A stretch of 39,801 bases of DNA, taken from an uncultured Selenomonas sp. GTDB taxonomy: Bacteria; Bacillota; Negativicutes; Selenomonadales; Selenomonadaceae. The notes beneath the pieces are model-generated. The model made no database searches. It was not told where the DNA came from and saw only the letters and a list, made by a program, of their open reading frames with translations. Within the stretch, counting starts at the first letter, position 1. Each line of letters begins with the position of its first letter. Both the position numbers and the translations under genes were made by a program. Shown piece by piece: positions 33,519-39,801 of this stretch. Location: NCBI GenBank assembly GCA_902766095.1, contig CACXCN010000016.1, forward strand, positions 1 to 39,801, written 5' to 3'.

Positions 33519-34319
33519 TTATTCCAATATCAGATGCTCGATACCCCAGGCGGCGCCGTCGGCGTCTACGTCTGGCACGGTGTAGCGCGCGATGGCCTTT
33601 ACCTCGGGCTGGGCATTCCCCATGGCGACAGCTGTGCCTACGGTCTGCATCATCTCGATATCATTCAATCCGTCGCCGAAAGCTATGCTGTCCTGTACCG
33701 GTATCCCGAGATATTTCAGCGCGTGGAGTATCCCGCTCCCCTTCGTGACGTCCGCGGCATAGAGCTCCATGTTCTTTTTATGATAGGGATCCATGAGTCC
33801 GGTCAGCCCCGGCAGGGACAGCAGCTCGTGGAATGCGCCGCCGCCCTCCGCTTCGAAGGCAAAAAACTCCATCTTGCAGGTATCGACCTCCTCCGGTGCA
33901 AACGTGCGGACAAAACGGCCCACATCGATGCCGATGCCCTGATAGAACCGTGCCAGCCCTGTGAATTCCGGGCGCAGATAGACATGATGTGCGCCCTGCA
34001 GGATGTACTCGATCCCCTGTTGCTCGCAAAGCGCTATGATATCCCGCACCTGTGCCTCTGGCAGCGGCTGTTCGTAGATACACTTCCCATCGACGAATAC
34101 GGCCGCGCCATTCATGAGCACGTAGCCATCGAATAATCCCTGCTCCGTAAGTTCCGGGTCGAGATAGTCGAGCGGCCGCCCGCTTGCGATGAATGTCCGG
34201 TGCCCTGCCTGCCGCAGTCGCAGGATTGCCTGCCGCGTCGGCTCCGTCATCTGCGGGCGTTGATTCATGATGTTGATGAGCGTCCCATCGATATCGAAAA
34301 ATATGGCTTTCGTCGTCAA
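33519..34319 (-). CDS. Cof-type HAD-IIB phosphatase
   Basis: Haloacid dehalogenase superfamily phosphatase of 266 residues, acting on small phosphorylated metabolites such as sugar phosphates or FMN. Motifs in order: FFDIDGTL (nucleophile Asp), IASGRP, a lysine in HKKNMELYAADVTKG, and FGDGLNDIEMM near the C-terminus. The start is TTG at 34319, seven bases after GGAGG; there is no suitable ATG, and an upstream frame to 34382 has no ribosome site. The cap domain is the type C2B. Neighbour upstream is the broken comM. Confidence 0.92.
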   Translation of the reverse strand: MTTKAIFFDIDGTLINIMNQRPQMTEPTRQAILRLRQAGHRTFIASGRPLDYLDPELTEQGLFDGYVLMNGAAVFVDGKCIYEQPLPEAQVRDIIALCEQQGIEYILQGAHHVYLRPEFTGLARFYQGIGIDVGRFVRTFAPEEVDTCKMEFFAFEAEGGGAFHELLSLPGLTGLMDPYHKKNMELYAADVTKGSGILHALKYLGIPVQDSIAFGDGLNDIEMMQTVGTAVAMGNAQPEVKAIARYTVPDVDADGAAWGIEHLILE

Positions 34320-34406
34320 ATAAAATCCTCCATCCCCTAGTTCCCCATCTTTTATAGAAATACAGCCTGCTTGCCCATGCAATAGGCACTCCAGCCGGCA
34401 TGCCGC

Positions 34407-34892
34407 TCACTCCACATCGAGCCCGATATCGTTGCGGAGCTGGATAGCCTCAGCTATATGCGGCGCCGCTATATCCGGCGAGCCGGCCAGGTCGGCTATG
34501 GTGCGGGCTACCTTTATTATACGGTCATAGGACCGGGCCGACAACAACATTTTCTTAAAAGCAGCGGCCAACAGCTGCTGGGCCTGCGGCTTCAACGGAC
34601 ATTCCTGCTGGAGCACGGCATGGTTCATCTGTGCGTTGCAGAATATGCCGTATTTCTGCAGACGGCGCTGCTGGATTTTGCGTGCCGCCACGACGCGGGC
34701 CCGGATGACCGCTGACGGCTCTGCCCGGCGCTTCGAGGTCAGCTCCTCATATTTCACACGCGATACCCTGATATGGATATCAATGCGGTCGAGCAACGGT
34801 CCTGATATCTTGCGCGTGTAGCGCTTGATCTCGGTCGGCGTGCAGTTGCATTCGTGATCCGGGTCGCCCTGATAGCCGCACGGGCAGGGATT
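34407..34892 (-). pseudogene. comM: comM (Mg-chelatase-like AAA+ helicase) 3' fragment, cut by insertion
   Basis: The residual frame encodes the last 160 or so residues of ComM/YifB, beginning at NPCPCGYQGDP and containing ISGPLLDRIDIHI and the C-terminal RSYDRIIKVARTIADLAG. ComM is a hexameric helicase that helps branch migration in natural transformation. Sequence to the right of about 34893 (upstream for this gene) is not ComM; the open frame continues by chance into element DNA up to 35006, where its apparent start lies within a terminator. Full-length ComM is about 500 residues; the N-terminal ATPase part is missing from the window. No frameshift is seen in the remaining portion. Confidence 0.9.
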
Positions 34893-34904
34893 CCCTATCC
34901 CATA
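34890..34904. other. Probable attachment junction (element/comM border)
   Basis: The border lies in the sequence ATTCCCTATCCCATA. ComM homology ends at the AAT codon of NPCPCG (34890-34892), and the sharp change to AT-rich DNA begins a few bases later. The exact core dinucleotide cannot be set without the other end of the element. Confidence 0.65.
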
Positions 34905-34973
34905 TATAATGATACAATTTAACGATGAACCCCATTTGAACCCCCCCTCATACAGTATTTTTCCCCATAATTG

Positions 34974-35015
34974 TAAAAAAATGCTCCCATTACGATTATC
35001 ATACATAATGGGAGC
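34974..35015 (-). terminator. Terminator at the end of the element's recombinase operon
   Basis: GCTCCCATTA (34983-34992) pairs perfectly with TAATGGGAGC (35006-35015). On the minus strand it is followed by ATTTTTTTA. It shields comM' from element transcription. Between it and the TrpF-like gene, 35016-35094 holds nothing recognisable. Confidence 0.88.
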
Positions 35016-35094
35016 CTCTTTTATTCCACTAGCCTAATTCCAAACCATTCTCAAAACATAACATTCTTAGCCCCTTGATTGTCCCGCAAAGTGC

Positions 35095-35694
35095 TTATCC
35101 TGCCAGTCTACTTCCAATTCTTCTAAAGAAACCACGAATCTTCTTAACATCCCCGTCAAACTCTGTATCACTAGACACATCAATGGCATATGGATGGAGC
35201 CGCTTGTTTACCATCCCTACGTTTTCCCTGCTGATGTTGTCTGTAACAATCACGGACTTGTTAACCTTGGAAATGTCCTCAGCAATTTTGTGCCATTCCT
35301 CTGTTCCGACTGGCTTGCCAATGTTCAGTAATATCATTTCTGCCGGGTATTTATTCGCCAAATCAACAGAAAAGTCCTCTCCATATCTGAATCGCTTAAT
35401 TACAGGGCATGAAATCTGTCTTGCATATTTTTCATCCTCATCCCCATCGAGTTCGACATATTCCAAGCCTACTTTAGCTACTAATTGATTTACGACAGTT
35501 AAGTCCTCGTTTTTAAATACTCCTACAGTCCTGGCGTCCGGGACTTGTTGAGCTAAAACCGTCGCTCTCCCCAATGATATGCAGTCACTATTATCTTTAT
35601 CAAATACAAAAGTTATAAAAGCAGCGCCACATTCTTCAGCTGTTTTTGCCGTTAGCATATCTTTAACTCCTGTAACCATAGCCCTGATTTTCAA
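35095..35694 (-). CDS. TrpF-like (phosphoribosylanthranilate isomerase fold) probable pseudoenzyme
   Basis: The 199 residues follow the TrpF beta/alpha barrel pattern: an N-terminal strand, CGAAFITFVF, TVGVFKNE, VELDGDE (80-86; usual VQLHGDE), ILLN (121-124), RENV (156-159) and PYAIDVSSDTE (168-178; usual PxAVDVSSGVE). But the catalytic residues look lost. The KICGI cysteine corresponds to T8 in MVTGV, and the catalytic Asp of LLLD is N124. The phosphate-binding GGLNPEN reads DNISREN. So isomerase activity is unlikely. The start is probably TTG at 35694 after AGGGGGGGATAAGG. It sits downstream of two recombinases on the element, ending in the terminator beside the attachment site. The base composition matches the element, not the host. 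Function unknown. Confidence 0.75.
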   Translation of the reverse strand: MKIRAMVTGVKDMLTAKTAEECGAAFITFVFDKDNSDCISLGRATVLAQQVPDARTVGVFKNEDLTVVNQLVAKVGLEYVELDGDEDEKYARQISCPVIKRFRYGEDFSVDLANKYPAEMILLNIGKPVGTEEWHKIAEDISKVNKSVIVTDNISRENVGMVNKRLHPYAIDVSSDTEFDGDVKKIRGFFRRIGSRLAG

Positions 35695-35789
35695 CCTTAT
35701 CCCCCCCTCTGTGGCTAATATTCGTCAATTCCCCCAAAAGTCCTTCACATACATACAATTTATATTTATGTACACATTTCGCCATTCTT

Positions 35790-37358
35790 CTAGCATTCTA
35801 CCGAAATCTCTATACCGCCTACAAATGTAAAGACCACCTTCTGCTTCGTATACACAGTCAGGTACTCAACTATCCCAGCCCATAAGTTTTCATCGAACTC
35901 GAGAGCACCTATCCCCAGCTTACCAAACTTATCTATGAATATATCTATCTTAATTCCCAATGCTTCATGATTCTTTATTTCTTCTTCAATTTCATCTGAC
36001 CTTGTCAGATTTTGCTCATATTTTCCATACATTTCTGTATATTTCCTGTTATACTCATCCTGATTCTGCACTACTTTGGCATTATCAGATATCATTGAAC
36101 GCAGTTCGTTATCAAGACGTGTTATTTCATCATGCACCCTTTTTTGCTCATCTATCAAACCTGCTGTGTCAGCCTTCTGTCTAAGTATCTTCAAATTATG
36201 TATTACCTCAGCCTTATCTGTAATCATCAAATCCATTGCCTTCAGAAACCATCTCTTTATCTGTTCCTCAGTTACTACCGGCGTTGAACACCATTTGTCG
36301 TATCTATACTTATGGTTGCATCTATACACCTGCTTGCGATATTTATCATTTGAATGCCATACCTTTGCTCCATACCAGCCCCCGCACTCTCCACATTTAA
36401 TTTTCGATGAGAATACGCTTACTCCACTATACCTTCTAGAAAAGCCTTCACGTTTCGCAAATTCTGCCTGTACAAGTGCAAAAATCTCAGGCTGGATAAT
36501 CGGCTCATGGTGCCCTTCTATGTAATACTGAGGAAGTTCCCCCTCATTCTTTTTCCGCTTCTTCTGCAGGAAATCTATGGTGTACTCCTTTTGTAACAAA
36601 GCATCGCCTTTATACTTCACATTTTTGAGGATAGATATTATTGTGCTGGCATACCAACGTTTTCCCCCCAAGGCTGTCATGCGTCCCCTGCGCTCCAACT
36701 CCTGCTTAATGGCATAGCAGGATAATCCGGAAAGAAATAGTTTGTAGATGAGTCTTACCGTATTGGCTTCTTCCCTGTTAATTGCAAAATCTTTGTCGTA
36801 TCCTAGAAAACGATCATGCTGTAAGATTACCTTGCCATCGGCAAATGCTTTACGTATCCCCCATGAGGTGTTTTCAGATATACTCCGACTTTCCTCCTGC
36901 GCCAGACTACTCATGATTGTTATGAGCAATTCTCCTTTACTGTCCAGAGTCCAAATATTTTCTTTTTCAAAATACACCTCAATGCCTTTATCCTTTAGTT
37001 TCCTAACTGCTGTTAGAGAATCAACTGTGTTGCGTGCGAACCTGCTTATGGATTTAGTCACAATAAGATTAATTTTTCCCGCCAATGCATCATCAATCAT
37101 TCTATTGAATCCATCACGGCGTTTGGTGTTTGTCGCCGTTATGCCTTCATCCGAGTACATACCCACGAACTCCCAATCGTCATGACTGCTTATGTAGGAC
37201 TTGTAGTAATCCATTTGTGCTTCATAGCTGGTCTGCTGATCTTCATGGGCGGTAGATACCCTTGCATATCCTGCCACCTTCCGTTTTACTCTGCCATGAA
37301 CCGGGGTCATGGTAAACCTGTTCAATGTGGCAGGAATTTTGGTTACTCTCGCTGCCAT
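35790..37358 (-). CDS. Large serine recombinase (second of the pair)
   Basis: Site-specific recombinase of 522 residues that cuts and rejoins att sites through a serine. The resolvase domain opens at about residue 26 with GYARVSTAHED, S35 being the nucleophile, and includes SISRFARNTVD. The recombinase domain follows (about 200-300), then a zinc ribbon (CGECGGWYG ... RCNH ... WCSTP) and a coiled coil (about 390-460) typical of large serine integrases. Its start overlaps the end of the upstream recombinase by 16 bases, indicating translational coupling. With its partner it presumably integrates or excises the element at comM. Confidence 0.93.
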   Translation of the reverse strand: MAARVTKIPATLNRFTMTPVHGRVKRKVAGYARVSTAHEDQQTSYEAQMDYYKSYISSHDDWEFVGMYSDEGITATNTKRRDGFNRMIDDALAGKINLIVTKSISRFARNTVDSLTAVRKLKDKGIEVYFEKENIWTLDSKGELLITIMSSLAQEESRSISENTSWGIRKAFADGKVILQHDRFLGYDKDFAINREEANTVRLIYKLFLSGLSCYAIKQELERRGRMTALGGKRWYASTIISILKNVKYKGDALLQKEYTIDFLQKKRKKNEGELPQYYIEGHHEPIIQPEIFALVQAEFAKREGFSRRYSGVSVFSSKIKCGECGGWYGAKVWHSNDKYRKQVYRCNHKYRYDKWCSTPVVTEEQIKRWFLKAMDLMITDKAEVIHNLKILRQKADTAGLIDEQKRVHDEITRLDNELRSMISDNAKVVQNQDEYNRKYTEMYGKYEQNLTRSDEIEEEIKNHEALGIKIDIFIDKFGKLGIGALEFDENLWAGIVEYLTVYTKQKVVFTFVGGIEISVEC

Positions 37359-38866
37359 ATTTTCACCGTCCCATCTTTTAATTCGTATCGAAGCTTATCA
37401 TCAAATACCTGCATCTTCCGCACCCTTTCTACAAATGCCGGCTCACCATCCGTCACTTCAAGGATGCTGGCTGTTGCCCGCCGCAGTTCATCATCCGTAA
37501 GAACCTTAAGGGTGCATTGGCTTTTAGGAGCCGGACACCCCCACCTTATTGCCTTCACGCAGGGTTTCCAGCTGAACCGTCTCAACGGGGTACCGCACTT
37601 CCCACAAAACAACCTGCCCTTGAATCCGTTGTTCATAAGGGTGCCACCGTACTTCCTGCCCACATTCTTGACCCTTCCATCATTCAGATAGAATTCAATG
37701 CGATCACCATAGACAACAATTTTTTCAACCAATCTGCAGAATTCATCATCAGTAACTTTACCTACTACCGATTCGGTTGCCGTTTCAAGTTCCATTTCTC
37801 TAAGAATATGCATATCGCAAACTGAAGTACCCTTTCTCTCTCTTGTATTACATACCCATTTTTTCGTAAATTCCGGGTGATTCCTGCTTACGCCTCGCCT
37901 ACTGACCCCTGCACCACAATTACCGCATTTTATTTTGCCCGCGAACTTGGTATGCTGAGGATTTCGATTTGGCGCGGCCTCTGCTCTTTTTTGACGGATG
38001 ATTACAGCCCGTTCGTAATCTTTGAACGAAACCAAAGGCTCAAACACATCTTCCACGGCATATCTCGGAAGTTCTCCCCGATTGAGTTTCCGAACATGAT
38101 TTTCATTGTGGTAATGCTTTTGAAGAATCATCGTTCCTGTGTACGAGGGATTTGTTACGATATCCTTGATTGTACTAGCATCCAGAGGAACTCCGTTATT
38201 CCCTATTACCCCTCGCATTTTCAAATCCTTTGCAATAGCGTATCCTGACTCTCCTTCAATGTAGCGCTTGAAAATCTCCTTCACTATTTCTCCCTGCTCA
38301 GGTATGATACGATACTTCACCCCATCCCAATTATAGCCGAATGTTTGCTTATGGCCGTTCGGGATTCCTTTTTCGAATTTTTTTCTCAACGCCCACTTAA
38401 TATTTGTGGATATGCTTTCGCTTTCAGCTTGAGCAAACGAGGCTAAGAGCGTTAGGAGCAATTCCCCATCTGCGGAGAATGTTGCTATCCCTTCACGCTC
38501 AAATCTGACTTCCACCCCGATATCCTTCAAATGACGGACGGTATTTAGACAATCTACGGTGTCTCTTGCGAAACGGCTTATGGACTTTACCAGCACAATG
38601 TCAATCTTGCCAGCATCACAGTCTGCCAAAAGTCTCTTGAATTCCCCCCTGCCTGCTATGCTGGTGCCTGTTATTCCTTCGTCAAAGTATACCCCCGCAT
38701 ACTCCCATTGGGGATTGCTTTGTATTTTCTTACTGTAGTAGCTAACCTGTGCTGACAGTGAATGTAGCATTTGCTCTGTCTCCATTGATATGCGGGCATA
38801 CGCAGCCACCCTTTTCCTAGGTGGCAAACTTTGCTTATCTAGCATGATCTTCTTTATTGTAGCCAT
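37343..38866 (-). CDS. Large serine recombinase with two zinc ribbons (first of the pair)
   Basis: A 507-residue recombinase. The resolvase domain has AAYARISMETEQ with nucleophile S27, GITGTSIAGRGEFKRLL, and SISRFARDTVD. A recombinase domain (about 190-290) follows. Unusually there are two zinc-ribbon-like cysteine sets: CGNCGAGVSRRG ... WVCNTRERKGTSVC and, later, CGKCGTPLRRF ... WGCPAPKSQC, with no long coiled coil between them. The start at 38866 follows GGGAGGTGCAGAAA; the frame upstream to 38911 is not needed. It lies 44 bases after the SHOCT-like gene. The two recombinases differ clearly in sequence, so they are not a recent duplication. Confidence 0.93.
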   Translation of the reverse strand: MATIKKIMLDKQSLPPRKRVAAYARISMETEQMLHSLSAQVSYYSKKIQSNPQWEYAGVYFDEGITGTSIAGRGEFKRLLADCDAGKIDIVLVKSISRFARDTVDCLNTVRHLKDIGVEVRFEREGIATFSADGELLLTLLASFAQAESESISTNIKWALRKKFEKGIPNGHKQTFGYNWDGVKYRIIPEQGEIVKEIFKRYIEGESGYAIAKDLKMRGVIGNNGVPLDASTIKDIVTNPSYTGTMILQKHYHNENHVRKLNRGELPRYAVEDVFEPLVSFKDYERAVIIRQKRAEAAPNRNPQHTKFAGKIKCGNCGAGVSRRGVSRNHPEFTKKWVCNTRERKGTSVCDMHILREMELETATESVVGKVTDDEFCRLVEKIVVYGDRIEFYLNDGRVKNVGRKYGGTLMNNGFKGRLFCGKCGTPLRRFSWKPCVKAIRWGCPAPKSQCTLKVLTDDELRRATASILEVTDGEPAFVERVRKMQVFDDKLRYELKDGTVKIWQRE

Positions 38867-38910
38867 TTTCTGCACCTCCCTTTTGGTATCATATTCCCGT
38901 AAATCCCGCA

Positions 38911-39096
38911 CTATAGCAAGTCAATATTTGAGAATACTTCTCCAATAATCGGTCTGTATTTTTCCTGCATTTTAACTTCAAAATCTCTATACTCATCCTC
39001 GGTAATCAAACCTTCTGCTATCATTTTTCGCGCCACTGACATAGTCATTTGGTACACAATTTCCCTGCGCCCCTCAGCTTCATTCACGATTGTCAC
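38911..39096 (-). CDS. Small SHOCT-like protein of the element
   Basis: About 61 residues. The C-terminal two thirds, with ARKMIAEGLITEDEYRDFEVKM, resemble the SHOCT/short C-terminal-type helical motif (an 'LIT-x-EEY' pattern) found in small proteins encoded before serine recombinases. The likely start is GTG at 39096, overlapping the upstream zinc-ribbon gene by 17 bases and using an AAGGATAG site. Role unknown; it may regulate or assist recombination, judged only from position. Confidence 0.7.
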   Translation of the reverse strand: MTIVNEAEGRREIVYQMTMSVARKMIAEGLITEDEYRDFEVKMQEKYRPIIGEVFSNIDLL

Positions 39097-39490
39097 CACC
39101 AAATCTATCCTTGATATAACACTCGTGAGAACAGTACTTACGTTTTTTATTCCCGTAAACAATAAACTGCTTACCACAATAAAAACATCTTAACTTATAG
39201 GTTGCTTTGCGTTTAACCATATTAAGATGGCCATTCCACCAATGATTACGACAATAATCAGAACAGAACTTTTTAGTTTTTCTCCCCGGTATTTGTTTAA
39301 TACGTGCTCCACAATATTTACATCTATGATTATCATCAGGCTTAGATTGAGCAAGATTCCCGCCCAGCCCATTTCGCCTGCAATAGGTTTTGATTGTATT
39401 CTCGCTAATTCCCATCAGCTTCCCAATAACCTTATATCCTTCTCCTAACCTACGATGCTCCTCAATAAAAGTTTTTTGTTCTTCTGTCAT
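39080..39490 (-). CDS. HTH and double zinc-ribbon protein of the element
   Basis: The 136-residue protein has an N-terminal helix-turn-helix (about 8-42, HRRLGEGYKVIGKLMGISEN, as in phage or resolvase-associated DNA-binding domains) and two zinc-binding sites: C57/C60/C76/C80 and C102/C105/C120/C124. The start at 39490 follows GAGGTGATTTTC; longer starts would run into the holin terminator. It leads the recombinase operon and may be a transcriptional regulator or recombination directionality factor. No specific function is known to me. Confidence 0.82.
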   Translation of the reverse strand: MTEEQKTFIEEHRRLGEGYKVIGKLMGISENTIKTYCRRNGLGGNLAQSKPDDNHRCKYCGARIKQIPGRKTKKFCSDYCRNHWWNGHLNMVKRKATYKLRCFYCGKQFIVYGNKKRKYCSHECYIKDRFGGDNRE

Positions 39491-39543
39491 GAAAATCACC
39501 TCTATAGTAGAGCCACGGCAGAAGCAAAACTTCGTGGTTTTGA

Positions 39544-39582
39544 TAAAAAAAATGCCCACCGCAGTTCGACCTGCAGTGGGCA
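39544..39582 (-). terminator. Terminator directly after the holin gene
   Basis: TGCCCACCGCAG (39553-39564) pairs with CTGCAGTGGGCA (39571-39582) with one mismatch. The minus strand continues with a run of T. It separates the holin transcript from the recombinase operon. Confidence 0.85.
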
Positions 39583-39590
39583 ACATTCAA

Positions 39591-39801
39591 TTACTTACTC
39601 TTCAGCTGTTTCATGACATCCGTCAATTTTTCCGGCACTGGCAACCCAATTCGAGCTGCATTCTCGATAATAGAAATTCCCTCGTTGGCACAGTAGAAGA
39701 AAATAACCGCCGTCCTAAGGACGCAACCACCACCAACCATATTAACATCCAGCACGTTGGCCACACCAACCAAGGCCATGATAAACACCTTCTGACAGAT
39801 C
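39591..39801 (-). CDS. Phage-type holin (partial, N-terminus beyond window)
   Basis: About 69 C-terminal residues are visible; the frame stays open to the right edge, so the GTG at 39788 is not a real start. The pattern LRTAVIFFYCANEGISIIENA followed by GLPVPEKLTDVMKQL is typical of the phage lysis/toxin secretion holin family (Cph1/phage holin 4). Holins form membrane holes that let the endolysin reach the cell wall. An endolysin is expected nearby to the right, upstream in this operon. Here it supports a phage origin for the element. Confidence 0.85.
   Translation of the reverse strand, partial: ICQKVFIMALVGVANVLDVNMVGGGCVLRTAVIFFYCANEGISIIENAARIGLPVPEKLTDVMKQLKSK

Larger units (their letters stand above)
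34893..39801. mobile_element. Serine-recombinase-mobilised element (phage-like) integrated in comM, right end beyond window
   Basis: DNA from here to the window edge is visibly AT-richer than the host and carries a holin, an HTH/zinc-ribbon protein, a SHOCT-like protein, two large serine recombinases and a TrpF-like protein, all on the minus strand. Recombinases next to the att site are usual for this class. The holin suggests a prophage or phage-derived element, but only this end is visible. Confidence 0.88.

Noticed and set aside
34893-35006. N-terminal extension of the comM fragment giving an apparently complete small gene
   Set aside because: The extra 38 residues come from element DNA, start inside a terminator stem and match nothing in ComM. 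The fragment is better described as a pseudogene.

Overview
The window looks like a chromosome segment of a Selenomonadaceae-type member of the Negativicutes: a Firmicute lineage with an outer membrane. The evidence is Firmicute-like core genes (a cytochrome b558-type SdhC, two-subunit class I fumarase, YbgC, MurI) next to an outer-membrane two-partner secretion transporter with its giant exoprotein, and GC-rich host DNA. The genus (Selenomonas or Mitsuokella-like) is inference only.

Layout. 1-4712 (minus strand): fumarate hydratase alpha and beta subunits followed by succinate dehydrogenase/fumarate reductase C, A and B, the last cut by the window edge; together these are the malate-fumarate-succinate branch used in succinate and propionate fermentation. 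4778-6717 (minus): rph, rdgB and a YfcE-type phosphodiesterase. 6851-7066: first copy of an interspersed repeat. 7073-9699 (minus): murI, a YbgC thioesterase, a membrane-anchored unknown and a CofE-like ligase. 9775-10040 (plus): a consensus promoter driving two serine tRNAs. 10122-24268 (minus): flagellin with a sigma-28-like promoter, a roughly 3650-residue TpsA exoprotein built from about 22 YDG repeats, and its TpsB pore. 24618-29412 (plus): a polyphosphate operon made of a degenerate Ppx-like protein, polyphosphate kinase and a canonical Ppx/GppA. 29469-29690: an inverted second copy of the repeat. 29827-31140 (plus): a dicarboxylate/amino acid:cation symporter. 31227-34319 (minus): an OPT-family transporter and a Cof-type HAD phosphatase, separated by another repeat element.

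34407-39801 is an insertion. The host comM (Mg-chelatase-like AAA+ protein) is broken just before its NPCPCG motif. To the right of the break lies distinctly AT-richer DNA holding, on the minus strand, a phage-type holin (cut by the window edge), an HTH/double-zinc-ribbon protein, a SHOCT-like small protein, two tandem large serine recombinases with overlapping genes, and a TrpF-like protein that ends the operon at a strong terminator beside the attachment junction. The rest of the element, and presumably the 5' half of comM, lies beyond the right edge.

The most interesting item is the TrpF-fold protein on the element. It keeps the overall pattern of phosphoribosylanthranilate isomerase but appears to have lost both catalytic residues and much of the phosphate-binding motifs, so it is probably a repurposed pseudoenzyme. 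Other notable points are the flagellin-TpsA neighbourhood with its sigma-28-like promoter, a recent 1.1 kb in-frame duplication inside tpsA, the degenerate Ppx upstream of ppk, and a modular repeat family whose end hairpins serve as terminators.
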